Assembly: GCA_034440615.1 (NCBI GenBank)
Contig: JAOTOM010003689.1
Location: 62,001-126,000, forward strand
Origin: Ashinkailepas kermadecensis
Lineage: Eukaryota; Arthropoda; Thecostraca; Neolepadidae
DNA: 64,000 nucleotides
Direction of reading: 5' to 3'
Shown: positions 8,421 through 20,141 of the stretch, piece by piece
How positions within the stretch are numbered: position 1 is the first letter of the stretch
How the letters are laid out: each line of letters begins with the position of its first letter
The notes under the pieces: generated by a model
Databases searched by the model: none
Told to the model about the DNA's origin: nothing
Seen by the model: only the letters and a program-made list of their open reading frames with translations
Translations under genes and position numbers: made by a program

Positions 8421-11400
8421 CCGTGCCCATTCCGGGTGAACGTGGCAACCTTATACCGAAAACCAGCTGAGTGCGTGATAAAAGAACAAAACTCTTTTGC
8501 CATTTTTGAAGACTGGCACCTAATTTATGAGACGAGGAAACCATGAAGAATAACTTGAAGGCTCTGCAACAAACAACCACGGGCTTGTTTGATAGGTATC
8601 TGCGGGTGGTATTTCCTCGTCTCTCAGATTCAACATGGAAAGCTGTGAAGCCACTGCAGCTTGGAACGTTTCAAACTAATGCATATATTGGGCGCCCGTG
8701 TAGTTATTGAAAGTACTCATTACCATCCACGTGACTGGATTCCACGTCTTCATTAATAAACACGGATTTTAACATTATTTCTCAGCAATATAAAACAACA
8801 TGTTGAGCAATATATAATAGTCTGGTCTAGAAAGACTGAACCATAACTTAGTGGACGAGTGAACTAATTACACACAAAAAAAACGATCCACCGAGTTCGT
8901 GTAAAACCTCACTGATGTTGACATTAAAAGGTCAGAATGGCAGCCATGAACAACTCGCTGTGTGTGTGATTAGAAAAACACCATAGTGTACCTCATACTC
9001 AACCGTCTGTTCTTACGAGGTCACGCGAAAACGGAAATCAATGACGATAAACAGTCCAGCTTTTATCAGTCCCCACTCATTTATACCATCTAGCATAATG
9101 CACTGGCTTGCGGTTAGTGGTTAGCAAGTATAGCATTAGTGTATTTGTTATACAACGGTATCCTAAAAATTAAGAAGATTAAGTGCATTAGTGAGCGTGT
9201 CAATAGGAGCGTAATAACAACGAGCGTCAATAGGAGTAAATAGGAGCGTAATAACAACAAATTGCCATTGGCCCAACAAAGCAGTATATTCCTGTTTCGG
9301 CCAATTTTCAACTGTGAAAAGGCTGATGACCGAATTATACTGTTTTTATTACACCTGCTTTCTTGTTGAAATATCATGGTTATACACATGATGTATTATA
9401 TTCAGTCCATGTTTACTTGACGAGAGGGATCTAGCATACCAGTTATTCTAGATAGTGATGTGGGGTTAAGTGGGTCCTGATAGCATGTCTATTTTGCATC
9501 AGAAGGTCCGATGAGTGCATCGGTCCTCCTGACATGAGCGCCAACCGAGTGCTACTTGCACAGGAATGACTCCATACACGTCCACGGTGTTAACAAATAT
9601 CAGTTCTTTATGTACTATTTTTGTGGATTACATTTTGCACCCCATCTGTCGAAGATTCGGATTGCTGGGATTGGGTTCGGGGCATAGTACAACCCACACA
9701 TAGTTTTTTCTGCAAGTTCTACCGGTGTGCTTACCGAAAATAATATCTGAGACGCGTCGGTGGGAAACCACGAGCCCCGCATTGCTCGACAGCCACGGGT
9801 GGGTCTGGCCATTTGGTCACTCGTCACAACACACCACGCTGCACTAAATGCAGACACATGGCGGCTCCCGCAGGGCACGATCAGAGACATCGACCAAAGA
9901 GGCGGCTGGACGTATGCACAGGCAGTTGCTCGTATTGCTTGTTTGCTTTCTTGCACTTATTTATACTGTAGACAAGACGAGCTACGAATAAAGTCCGTCT
10001 TCAATACCCTACTACATTTCTCCAACATTAATTATAATTAGCAATGCTATTCACATCTTCGAGTGAATTACTCATGTCATAGAATACGGCCACAGGCGAG
10101 AGAACACACGGTACAATCCACTGTACAAGCCCTTCTCAGTAACCAGCCAATGTAATATTGGCTGTTCGGATAGGCTGTAAAGGGTGCGTAATTGCATGAC
10201 TGATAATTTGAGTAAAAAGCTGAACAGCTTAAACACCATGTCCACGATGGACAGATAATCTCTCGATCATACATACAGCCATTTTGTACATGCCATTTTT
10301 CAGTTTGCTGCTGGAAGTGTTGAAAAAGATGGAACTACATCGTCGGATATGCTGGTTCCGCCACCATTCAAACCGAGGTCGAGAAATGCGCCATCACTGT
10401 CCCTCAGCCGTTGTAACTTTCAGACATGCATACGGTATCTGATACGCACATCCAGTGTCAGGTACTGACGGTGAAGTGGGACACCATTCTGGTTGTGTGG
10501 AGAGCGCCTGGTGCCAGCCACCAACGGCTTAGGCACTATACTGAGGCAGGGAACTTGTGAACCAACGGTGTGGCTTCCCTGTTGCAGGCACAGGTTCGGG
10601 CACCATACCGAGGCAGGAAGCTTGTGGACCGACGGCAACTGCACTCTTGGCGGCCCGGAAGGACATGCACCTTAATGGGTGCATTTGTGCGTAGTATAAG
10701 AAGTTCAGAAATAAGAACGACCTATTTCGGCATATATTAGGCACGGTGCATTCGAATTTGGGATGTTTGCTTCCTACTCAATAAAGGAGCCCGATTGTGA
10801 AAATAGTGCTTCTAATTTCGACATATGCGAATTCAAAAACAATCCCGATTCACGCGAACTTCGCTGCAATATTTTGAATTTCGATATTGTCCGAAATCGA
10901 ACAATTTGTCGCTGTAGCTGCGAATTCAGGATTTATTTCATGGCCACGATGCTTTAGTGAAATGTTCGCTAGTGCAATTAAAAGACAGTATTTATATTCA
11001 TCGGGATGTTTACGGTTGAATTTAAACAAAGCAACAGTTATCGGCCATTCTTAAATACATGTAGATATCAGAAAACAAACCCTGTTCGGTGCATGGAAAT
11101 ACCAGACAAAGTTTAACTATTGTGATCCAGTGCCGATGTAAATTCAGTTTACAATCACATGAAGCAGACCAAGTATTGCTGATATAATCGCATGACTTTT
11201 ACAATGTTAATACCCCTTGTTTAAATCATAAACCAAACAATGAGTGTCCGAGATGGAGGGTCCAAAAGGCAATTTTACCCACCATTCATTCTCACAGGGG
11301 GTCAACCCTTGTTACTTCGCACCATTGGATCGTTAAGTTCAGCAGTCGTACTGCGTGTGTCAGGCGGCCACCAAAAACCGTCAGCACCAGCGCATGCCGA

Positions 11401-12150
11401 TGTCATGGCCGTGGGTGTCGACGGCCAGCCCGGCCGTCGGGCTGGCCATGAGCGGGGCCACGGCGGACGTTGTTTACATCTATCGGCAGACGACGTAGCC
11501 TTTTCCGGCCAGCACGCCTCTCAGCCACCGCCTCACGTGGCGCCGCCACCGACCCATCTGCACAACGTCCCCGGACAGAACGCAGACCCTCGCCGACGTC
11601 ACTGCATTCAATCAAATCGCTACAAACACACGAGCACACGCACACGATTACGCACTTTCAGCTAAACCCTCAGCCGCTCACGCCGCTCGGGATCACACGG
11701 CACGAGTGGCATGTGGCAGCTAACTTGTCGTTCAATGCAATGTGACAAAGCCAGTTCTACTCGAGCATTCGCTCACGCTCGCCCATGCGCGGTTGTAAAA
11801 AGCTTCCGGGTCCCATTCGGCTCGACGGTTGTGCTTTTTTGCACGTGAATAATTTTGCAGCCGCTTATGGCGAAATCGTGCAGTTTCGCAGAAAATGGCC
11901 AAACGCTGCACGCACTGAAATGTACTGGCTGCAAGGCTGCTGAACCGTTTTAATTGGGTTGAGTTTACTGCAACACTGCAAACTTTTCATAATTTGGACT
12001 ATGCAAACGTAAAAATGTGGTGCATGTGTGTTTAAAACTATGATGCTGGGAAAATAACAGGGCTTCTCAATATTCGGCCCCTGACTCAGGCTATGACGTA
12101 GGATGGGGCAAACCAATAGCCATGTAAGTCAGTGAGAAACTGGACACTTA
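8421..12150. other. AGAP intron 2, part; mostly featureless, one GC-rich islet
   Basis: No supported gene. At 10530-10640 a segment of about 65 bp is present twice (gcactatactgaggcaggg and gcaccataccgaggcagg). A GC-rich, CpG-rich patch at about 11390-11600 is open on both strands (for example minus-strand codons reading SAVAPLMASPTAGLAVDTHG); it could be a promoter or a small exon but is interrupted by stops on either side. The remainder is AT-rich. Confidence 0.4.
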
Positions 12151-12159
12151 ATTTTTGAC

Positions 12160-12540
12160 TCCCACTAATTGATTGATTAATTATTGTGGCTTAACCCTCG
12201 TCCGTGCAGGGGGTTGTTGCAATCTCCGTTAGGTTGTTTGACGACCACCGATAAAACTGCGTGTGTTAGCACTCCGCTGCTTGGCATAGTTGCTGATGGG
12301 GCACCCAGATGGTTCGCACAATTTGACGATGTGCAAGGTCACTGACCAATGACGCCATACAATGGGACATGTCAAGCCGTTTGCCGCCAAAATCGCTAAG
12401 TATCTGCATGTTATCTCACCTGTTGCGTTCCCATCAGCAATGATGGGAATAAATAATGTACAATTGTTGATTGATTGATTGATTGATTGATTGGGCTTAC
12501 GGGCGCATCAACTGCTACTGGTTATGTAGCGCCCAAATGT
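12160..12540 (-). mobile_element. SINE 3'-end remnants with (TTGA)n tails
   Basis: Two pieces in minus orientation. At 12168 ttgattgattaattattgtg is followed by ggcttaaccctcgtccgtgc. At 12467-12540 six TTGA units are followed by gggcttacgggcgcatcaac and tgctactgg. Read on the minus strand they end in (CAAT)n, as do the tails of the SINEs at 16425 and 59480. The tRNA-like heads are missing. Confidence 0.5.
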
Positions 12541-13310
12541 ACAATTGTTATTTCAGTATTTGGGCTAATGGGTGCTTTGACCCAAAATGTGATCATGTGA
12601 CGTCCACCAGTGATGAACATAAAAGGAAGCAGGACTGGGGGAAGGTACCCACTTTAATTTTCTCAATTATTGGAGCACCTGAAGAAAAGTCCCTCCCTTG
12701 GATAAGCAGCTCTCCCATTGGAAATGTATGGGCCCATCAATGCAGTCTGTGCATCAATATACTGCATGTTGTTGATTGTATGTGCTAGATGAAGGAACCA
12801 TGAACCACTATGATTTGTGAATTCAACATTATTTTTATTTTCCATGCACCATTCATTAAAAGAAAAAATGATACAACAGCATCACTGCCCATGCACTACC
12901 CAGCACTGCACTACCATCAGAATTGGCATGCTTCCAAACTTGTGTAGCAGAAGAATCAAATAACCTGCAGACTTTTATAGCTGGGGCACAGACCAAAGCT
13001 GAACCTCTGAAATGGAGTCATGGGGTTTGAGTGCAATCTTTTTAATGGAACAGTGCACTGCAGAGTATATAACTATGAAAAAGTTATATTATGACAACAT
13101 GAAGAAGCCCAAGTGAACAAGGGATTGTATATCCTGTATTATCTATTTCACTTTAAATATTATTCATTACATTTTGTTTTGCACTCTCCATTTGAAGTAT
13201 ACTGCAGAATGCTGGTAGTCTACCATTCAACATAATTCAGTTAGGAACACCAGCCTTTGGTCTCCTCTGTCCTGATAGGAAATTACAGGCATTGGCAGCA
13301 TGAGACCCAC
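12541..13310. other. AGAP intron 2, part next to exon 2; nothing recognised
   Basis: AT-rich unique sequence leading up to the exon-2 donor. No gene or repeat supported. Confidence 0.5.
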
Positions 13311-13543
13311 CTGCAGCTCAGGTGGTCCACCTTCGTCCCGAATCAGCAGCAGGTAACTCTGGCCGTCGAGTACGATCTCCTTCTTGAAGCGGCCGCCCTC
13401 GGGCGACTCCTCCTGCATGTACGAACCAGTCAGGTAGCGGTGCACCAGTGCCGACTTGCCGGAGCTGAGGCTGCCGACGATACCCAGCCGCAGGTCGGGC
13501 ACGCTTCGACTCAGTGTCCACTCCTGACTGTTGACGAACGAGT
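13311..13543 (-). CDS. CenG1A: AGAP exon 2 (P-loop exon of the GTPase-like domain)
   Basis: 233 nt, entering with AC (completing Asp) and leaving in phase 0 at CTGCAG then GTGGGT. It encodes [20 protein letters not shown], then the nucleotide-binding loop GSLSSGKS and the run [20 protein letters not shown], and it ends [12 protein letters not shown]. The P-loop Gly-Lys-Ser is intact. The switch-II position reads DEGG, as is usual in this family of atypical Ras-like domains. The acceptor (ctggcag before ACTCGTTC) and the first 20 or so exon bases are copied several times in the intron just upstream (see the 90-bp array). This is the most strongly conserved exon in the window. Confidence 0.95.
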
Positions 13544-13762
13544 CTGCCAGGCGACGGGCAGCTGATCAGTGTACCATCTGGGCACAGGTGTCAACACTGA
13601 CAGAGCAAACTCCTGACTGTTGACGAACGAGTCTGCACGCGACCGGCGGCAAATCAGTGTACAGTCTGGGCACTGGTTTCAACACCGACAGAGCACGGAA
13701 TCCTGACTGTTGACGAACGAGTCTGCCAGGCGACGGGCAGCCAATCAGTGTACTGTCTGGGC
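13520..13762 (-). repeat. 90-bp minisatellite carrying the AGAP exon-2 acceptor (proximal part)
   Basis: Units begin at the word tcctgactgttgacgaacga at 13522 (the real exon edge), 13611 and 13701. Read on the minus strand, each extra copy has a polypyrimidine-like lead, an AG (gtgcag or ggcag) and then ACTCGTTCGTCAACAGTCAG, which equals the first 20 bases of exon 2. After the copied exon start each decoy unit diverges into intron sequence. The array continues beyond an inserted element at 14239. Confidence 0.93.
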
Positions 13763-14238
13763 CAGTGTTAAAATAATGGTTTTTCGTTAGGTGTGAGATA
13801 TCGAAACGAGTATAGTAGGATGTCGAAATGTGTCACGAAAGTATGCCAATTAAAATATTATTTCAGCTCTTCAAACTCAATTTTGAGCCAATAGTGTACT
13901 CATAAGTGCATGTTTTTCGTTTAATTTGTGGGACAGCTAATATAGGGATGCCTATACCAACGATAACGATTGCGATGCCATGCTATCAGTAGATGGCATT
14001 GCTTAGCAGACTTCATCATACATTTTCTCTGTACCTGTAATTGTGCTACGAGATGCTTGTATATCACAGTCCATAATGTTAAGCATAAGCATGATACGAA
14101 ATACTTTTAGAAATGAGTCACGGAGACTTCATAAGCACACATCAACATGCATGATGTCGATACTTCTTTGGAAAGGATGTCTATTCAGTGCTCAGAAAGT
14201 GGTATATTCCACCCTATTTCAAGAATAATTTATCACTG
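13763..14238. mobile_element. 476-bp hAT-type miniature element inserted in the minisatellite
   Basis: The ends are CAGTGTTAAAATAAT and, inverted, CAGTGATAAATTATT. The 8-bp target duplication GTCTGGGC is perfect at 13755-13762 and 14239-14246. CAGTG ends with an 8-bp duplication are diagnostic of hAT transposons. There is no transposase frame, so it is non-autonomous. Removing the element and one duplicate restores a 91-bp spacing between neighbouring minisatellite units, confirming insertion into an existing array. Confidence 0.93.
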
Positions 14239-14600
14239 GTCTGGGCACAGGTGTCAACACTGACAGAGCACAGACTCCTCACTGTTGACGAACAAGTCTG
14301 CAGGCGACCGGCGGCAAATCAGTGTACAGCCTGGGCACAGGTTTCAACACCGACAGAGCACAGACTCCTGACTTGATGAATAAGTCTGCAGGTGACTGGC
14401 AGCAAATCAGTGCACGGTCTTGGCATAGGTGTCAACACCGACAGAGCACAGACTCCCTTACTGCTGAGGAACTAGCCTGCAGGCAACAGATCAATGCACA
14501 ACATGGACAGTGTGGACACCTGACAGCTGAACATATCTGCAGATGACAGAAAACAGATCATTACATGTCTGAATGCAGGTCTCAACACAGAGTGTGAACT
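14239..14600 (-). repeat. 90-bp minisatellite, distal part
   Basis: Continuation of the exon-2 acceptor array beyond the hAT insertion, with unit words at about 14276, 14366 and 14454 (spacings 90 and 88) and a decayed unit to about 14600. Divergence from the exon-2 edge rises with distance: actgttgacgaacaagtctg, then acttgatgaataagtctg, then actgctgaggaactagcctg. Confidence 0.9.
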
Positions 14601-15066
14601 GTAGAAACAAGCACCAGGATATAGATTAGAAGTGTGAATGCACATTGGTGATATCTAGCAAAAATTGTACAAAACAATATGTCAGGTGGGAAGTTTGGCT
14701 ATACACTGCCATGCCATTGGAGATTATAGATTCATAAACCAGCATTTAACCAACATAATTAACATGATCATCTTTGTTTACATTTTCAACAATATATGGC
14801 CGTATTGCATATTAAGGGTAACACAGGAATGAAACCACTGCTTCTAGTACATTTGGCATGAAACCTGGTCCTACATGTGCACAAGAATTGCATGGCAATA
14901 ATTGGTAAATATCCTTACCTACCCACATACCACTTAATGCCTCCATGTACTTACATCCCCATCCCACAAAAGTACAGTCTGTACCACAAACTTTGATAGG
15001 TGCATGGACAGTGCTTGCCTCATTTGTCATGCCTGAATATATGAGATGTGATGCATGCCTGATGCT
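14601..15066. other. AGAP intron 1, part; nothing recognised
   Basis: AT-rich unique sequence without gene or repeat. Confidence 0.5.
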
Positions 15067-15070
15067 TTAA

Positions 15071-15895
15071 CCTGCCCTGTCTCTCAGGTCAGATCCTCAC
15101 ACCATCTTGGGAGGGGGGGGATAACCCCCCCCCCTCTCTATCTTCAAAACTAGTGATGGCACGAAAATGAATCGGGTGTCACCGGAAAGCTCTCGACGAG
15201 TAGGGCCAGACGCCACCCCCAAAACAAATTCCCCAAAAGTGACGTCACTAGGGGCCTAGGTTTTCAGGACTTACATCATGTTTTTGGCTCTGGGGAGTTC
15301 ATTTTGGGGAGATCTGAAAATTGTTTTATTTGGAATCAGAAAAGGAAAGCGAAATCCATTAGGGCCATACAATTTGTGTCCACCCAAAAATCAAAATGTT
15401 ATTTTTATTTGGAAATTTCAAAATTTTGAGTTTTCAAATTCTCTTTAATTTTCCTTTTCTAATGGGTAGAGCGGACAGAGAAACGTTGCTAAAAGTCAAC
15501 TTGCTCGCATAAAAAATGCTTACTTTATCCAGAATCATCAATTTTAACTTTAATTGGCAAATATGCAAAACTAATAGGTAATCAAAAACAGAAAAAAATC
15601 ATCTGGTGCATTTTGGTGCATCCCTAAAGATAAGCAAACACTGAAAGTTTCATTATAATACCTTTATCCATTAAAGCGCGACAACTGGTTGAACTTATTT
15701 GGATGTGATCTCACTTGACCTTGACTAACTCGTTGACCCTAGATGACCTGACTTCAAAATTTTGGTACAACATACCAAATTGATGTAGGAAAAGGTATGC
15801 CAAATTTTGGTGCGTGGTAGCGCGCCGTTTTGTCCCTATCCGCGGAAAACTTTAGGGGGGGGTGTCGTTAACCACCACACCCGAGACGGCGCGGG
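15071..15895. mobile_element. 825-bp TTAA-flanked miniature element (piggyBac-like)
   Basis: TTAA lies at 15067-15070 and 15896-15899. The ends CCTGCCCTGTCTCTCAGG and, inverted, CCCGCGCCGTCTCGGGTG pair over about 13 of 18 bases. Poly-G/poly-C blocks lie just inside both ends. There is no transposase frame. TTAA duplications are made by piggyBac and Kolobok; the C-rich ends favour piggyBac. The element at 20142-21153 has related ends. Confidence 0.72.
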
Positions 15896-15899
15896 TTAA

Positions 15900-16420
15900 G
15901 GAGTGTCACCCCCTGCATTTCTAACATGCACCACAGGGATGCTGCACATGATAATATCCACAAGATACCTGGTAAAGATAACTGGGTATGAGTTGACCCT
16001 TTAGAACGTGCAATATACAAAACAAATTTAATTGATGGGCATCAAGCCTTCTACTGAGCATTTGTGCATTGAAACAAAAATGGGCAAAACCAAAGTATTT
16101 AACTCACATATGATCCACTTCCACCATCAATTAACTTGCAATCATTTACATATATTTTTTTAAAAGAACTGCATACAGGAAGCCTTTATCTAGCAAATTA
16201 ATTCCACGGACTAAGTTGGCTCCAATTCTAGAATCAATAACTAATTAAACAAGCTAAATTCTACCTCACGCAACTGTGGTTCAAAGAACATCAATTGTTA
16301 AATTTAACCCTGCTGGGCTTTGATTGCTGTTATTATGTGTACCAGTACCAATATGTATCCATCTTACTTAACATGCACCTTAAAAATGTACTATCAAAGG
16401 CTATACATAAAATAACAACA
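15900..16420. other. AGAP intron 1, part; nothing recognised
   Basis: AT-rich unique sequence. Confidence 0.5.
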
Positions 16421-16424
16421 GTCA

Positions 16425-16480
16425 GTTAGTTAGTTGGGTTTAGGGCACCTCGACTACTGATGTCATTTTGCACCCATTAA
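16425..16480 (-). mobile_element. SINE tail remnant
   Basis: cagttagttagttgggttta followed by gggcacctcgactactgatg resembles the minus-strand 3' ends of the SINEs near 12.5 kb and 59.5 kb. Only the tail is left. Confidence 0.35.
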
Positions 16481-16846
16481 GAATGTGTTAAAACACTTTC
16501 TTAAAAACTCGGAATTTTTTTTAAAGCAGGTTGTTAGGTTAGATTAGGCTGGATGTGGTTCATTTTTTAGTTGGAAAACTTAGAGTGGTTCTATCCTATT
16601 GGTCACATTCACAAACCTTGCATTGGAAAGATAAATTCCAAGAATTCATAAAACACCTAAAAGTACAAGTTTACCAATCAATGGAATAGGCCACAAACTG
16701 ATGTGGGGAGTCCTTTATTGAATGTATTTAAAAATAGGTGGTGTGTAAAGAACATGCAAAACATCATCGGAGATCAAGGAAATAAACATCTCCTCAGTCT
16801 GCATGCTGTACATCACATATTTGGTCTGCACCATGTCAAAGATTGG

Positions 16847-16940
16847 CACAGTTGGTTAGGGCATCCACTTTCTGTACAGATGGTGGTGGGTTCGAATATT
16901 GGTGCCGATATGTTTTTAACCCGATCACACAGTCGTTAGC
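16847..16940 (+). mobile_element. tRNA-derived SINE head, degenerate
   Basis: ggcacagttggttagggcat gives an A-box-like word and gtgggttcgaatattg gives a B-box-like word about 30 bases later, as in tRNA-derived SINE promoters. The acceptor stem does not pair well, so this is not a functional tRNA gene. A short unrelated body follows. Confidence 0.5.
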
Positions 16941-17629
16941 GGTCAGGGCCGTTGGTTAATGTTCCACTTTAAATTACTTTACACTATCATATGAGTTGCT
17001 TGATGTAATACTATTTGTCCATGAAAGTAAAGAGGGAAACACTCAATAAAATCCTACTCATGCAATGAATGTCTGTACATACAGAAAGTATGCATGTTCC
17101 GCTGCCAAACGGTAGGTGGAGACTGTTCATACGTATGCTCGCTACATACGCTGGTAGACTGTGCGTGCTGTTGTTACTGTCGGTAGTACAGACCCATCAT
17201 GCGATCGTTATGACCAGAGTTAAAAATAGGGGGTGAAAATTATTTGTTGTGGAAAATCTTGTTTTTCAGTTCTAATTATTGCTAGATGGGATGAAATTTA
17301 TGCTAGTAGGTGTGCACAGTACATGCCTTTTCAAGCCAGCATGGATGGAGTTAAAAATGATTGATAGGGCTTTCTATCCATAAGTGATTGAATGAATAGG
17401 GATGGATTGGTAAGGCATATAGGTATCCAGGGCATGTGGGATGTTGGCAGATATCTTTTGGGAATTTTGGATGTGGTATTGGCTGGGGTGATGCAACAGT
17501 CCAGGCTTATAGTATCTTTCCTTTACAGGCTTAACCCAAACAGGCCTGTGTGGCACTTATTAAGTCTGAACACTATGGCTTTATAACTCTATGACCAACA
17601 AAACATACTGATCTTCTGTCAACACTTAC
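16941..17629. other. AGAP intron 1, proximal part; nothing recognised
   Basis: AT-rich unique sequence ending at the exon-1 donor. Confidence 0.5.
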
Positions 17630-17801
17630 CTTCTATGCATACCACATGTTCACGAACTTGCTGAGCTAATGTTGGGTCTTGAACATGCTCAATCAAGTCA
17701 TATATTGCATATATGGAGGGATGAACACTCTCAAAACGTTGTATCTCCTGCCTAATGGCATGAGAGTTTGAAAAAAATGGCATGTGAGGCCTTGCTGACA
17801 T
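17630..17801 (-). CDS. CenG1A: AGAP exon 1 (N-terminal helix before the GTPase-like domain)
   Basis: Reads in frame through [20 protein letters not shown] and on to REHVVCIE, which matches the N-terminal segment of animal AGAPs. The donor is GAAG then GTAAGTG at 17629, leaving one base (G) that completes an Asp codon with the AC at the start of the next exon. Two in-frame ATGs are possible: 17801 ([10 protein letters not shown]) and 17783 ([10 protein letters not shown]). The frame stays open upstream to 17861 with a possible acceptor (gtctag) near 17854, so this could instead be an internal exon extending further 5'. I chose 17801 as the first ATG. The identity is firm; the 5' boundary is not. 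Confidence 0.88.
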
Positions 17802-17869
17802 TGTTGTTAGCTTTGATTGATAATAATTGATATCTTCATAACTAGGTAGGTATCTAGACACTTAGCATC

Positions 17870-18950
17870 TCATCTAACCCATTCTTAGTTCAAGTTCAAG
17901 GTGATTAGAATGAGTGGGCATGTCTCTGAATCATGGGAATGCATCGACATGTTCCTCACAATTGCAGTTCCATCTCATCAGATAATTTTACAAACATCAA
18001 AATTATGTCAGGTTTCCACTCCACCAGCACTGTCCAGTATCTTGTTATTCGAACGTCACTGTGCCGTGACACCGATGAACTCTTGTCTCTCTTCTTCGAA
18101 ATTAACTTAGGAACAGGATCGAAATTACCACACAAGAGGGCAGAGCCCCACACTATCTTATCCTTTCAAATAGAAGGTGAAACTGTGTGAAATAAACTAC
18201 CTATGGACTTAATCTCGATCTACTCGTCTCCTCGAGGAGAGTGCGAACTTGTGTTCCTCTCCAACTTTAGCCACAGCGCAATGTTTGTCACTGCTACCTG
18301 ACCGTATCAACAAACATGGCGTGTTTGGCACAACAGACAACGGTAGTTTTTGCAAAAAACTTTACCACATAAAGGAAATTTATACAAGGTCGAGCTATGA
18401 TGTGCTGATTCCAACGTTGTGTTCCAAAACTAAGCGTGAGGTAGGGTGCTTAAATTGTAGAATGTATTTCATTGTAAGCTTTAATCAGTCATCCGATTAA
18501 CTTTCGATTGCGCAGAATATTCAAAGAGCGGGGACCAGTCGGCAGATCGGACAGCGCTCTCCCCCTCCAACTCTGAACGAGCTTAACGTTGTCTCCATAA
18601 GCATTGCATGGAAATAATCAGCTTAAATATGGCTTTTTCCCTCCCCACTCTAACTTTGAGACCGCCTTCGTGCCAATGTACCCAGTGAAACGATGTGTGA
18701 TTATGACCTAAAATACTGCTTTTCGGAGCAAATGGAGAGCCGGTCTTCTTAACTAAAGGCTAAATCCTTGCTCCCGCTGGGGTTTGTGGCCGATCCAGGA
18801 GGCAATGGTCATTCCCCCATTTTTTGGCCCCTTCGAAGACCAAGGGGAAGTTGAACAAGTATGTGAACACAGGTCGTGGCGAAGCACACAATCCATTTGT
18901 CTTTACAGGGGGCATTCGGGCTGACAGACAGTACCTCAATGCTGAGAATT
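17870..18950. other. Region upstream of AGAP exon 1; no feature supported
   Basis: This could contain the AGAP 5' leader or promoter, but no clear TATA, initiator or exon is visible. Stretches near 18200-18300 and 18520-18700 share gaactctg/ccaactcc-type words and may be old repeats. Confidence 0.35.
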
Positions 18951-18954
18951 GAAG

Positions 18955-19955
18955 GACATCTGAGCCGACGTGATGGGCCCTAGACCGACGTGAAAGGCCT
19001 CTGGATCGACGTAAGGAGCCCCGGGACCGACGAAAGGGGCGCCGGGCTAATGGAGATGGTCCCGGGCCGATGAAGAGGACCCCAAGTCGAAAGAAGTTCC
19101 CACGGGCAGATGCCGAGGGCACCGGTCCGGACCAACGTAAAAGACCCTTAGGACGGCGGAAGGGGCCCGGGTTGTTGGAAGGACCCTGGGCCGACGGCGA
19201 GGGCCCGACCAGCAAAGAGGACCCCTGAGCCAATGAAAAGGACCCTTAAACCGACGGAGAGTGTCTCTAGCGGTCTGAGAGGACCCCGAGCCGATATGAA
19301 AGGTCCCTGGCCTAGGAGCGCACAAGGGATTTTCATAAGAGGGCGCACACGTGCTTAATGGCCGCAATTGTCCGGGGTTTGCCTCGCCTGTACAATAATT
19401 ATATCTCAATTTCAACTTCCTCCCAAACCAACAACCGTTAATGCCCTAGGGTCCCTGGTATGCTGGGCCCCTTTGGGTAATATGTTGCCCCATGGCTACT
19501 CAGGAGCCCTCATCGTTGGCTCAGGGGATCTTTTTCCTTGCCGGGGCCCTCTCCGTCAGGCCAAGAGCCCTTCCAATGACCAGAGACACCCTCCACCAGT
19601 CCAGAGCCCTTCACACCTACCTGGGCCCTCTCTAATGTTCCTGAGTTCTCTCTAGTGGCCAGAGGCTTTTTCCGTCGGTCCAGGAACCCTCTTCTTTGGC
19701 TCAGGGGGCCTCTCTACTGGCCGGGGTACTCTCGTCAGGCCGAGGACCTGTCAACGATCTGGGGCTCCTCCGTCAGTCCATGGCCTTCATATCGGCTTGG
19801 GTCTCCGGGTCTCCGTTGGCCCAGGTGTCTTTCGTGTCGGGTCTGGGACCTCTCCGATGGCCCGGGATCATTTCCGGTGACTTGGGCCTTCTCCGTCGGT
19901 TCAGGCGGCCCTTCCGTCATCGCATGGCCCATCCTCATTGTTTCAGGGAATTTTG
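18955..19955. repeat. Degenerate 25-32-bp GC-rich tandem repeats in two opposed blocks
   Basis: From 18955 to 19330 the sequence cycles through words such as gggccgatgaagaggaccc and gaccgacg about every 30 bp. From 19490 to 19950 the same kind of unit runs on the other strand (gttggctcaggggatc, gtcggtccagg). The two blocks are therefore loosely inverted about a spacer near 19340-19480. No frame is consistent across units. Confidence 0.6.
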
Positions 19956-20141
19956 ATGGCAGGAATAGGCGCAGCCATGGAGGGCCTGGGTCCGGACCGC
20001 CCCTGAGCAACCAAAAATACACCAGATCATTATAAAAAAACACGCAAGACATAAATTTTCGGCGCACAAGGCGCGCAGAAATCGTTCTCTGCTCCGTGGA
20101 ATTCGTTTTTGGTTCGCCCCCCCCCGCCACCTCCCACTTAA

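Larger units (their letters stand above)
244..17801 (-). other. CenG1A: AGAP / centaurin-gamma gene (CenG1A type), 5' half, six exons
   Basis: Gene span on the minus strand. Exons in transcript order are 17801-17630, 13543-13311, 3578-3437, 2097-1963, 1575-1370 and 431-244. Every junction has a GT donor and an AG acceptor, and the split codons rebuild conserved residues ([27 protein letters not shown]). Together they give about 358 codons covering the N-terminal helix, the GTPase-like domain and part of the Ser/Pro-rich linker. In known AGAPs a split PH domain, an ArfGAP zinc finger and ankyrin repeats follow; these would lie left of base 244. AGAPs are Arf GTPase-activating proteins acting on endosomal and Golgi coat recruitment. 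The gene is incomplete at its 3' end and any upstream 5' non-coding exon was not found. The largest intron seen is 13310-3579. Confidence 0.93.

Noticed and set aside
7523..8503. 326-codon minus-strand repeat protein
   Set aside because: Translation of the 73-bp minisatellite; the period cycles through all frames.
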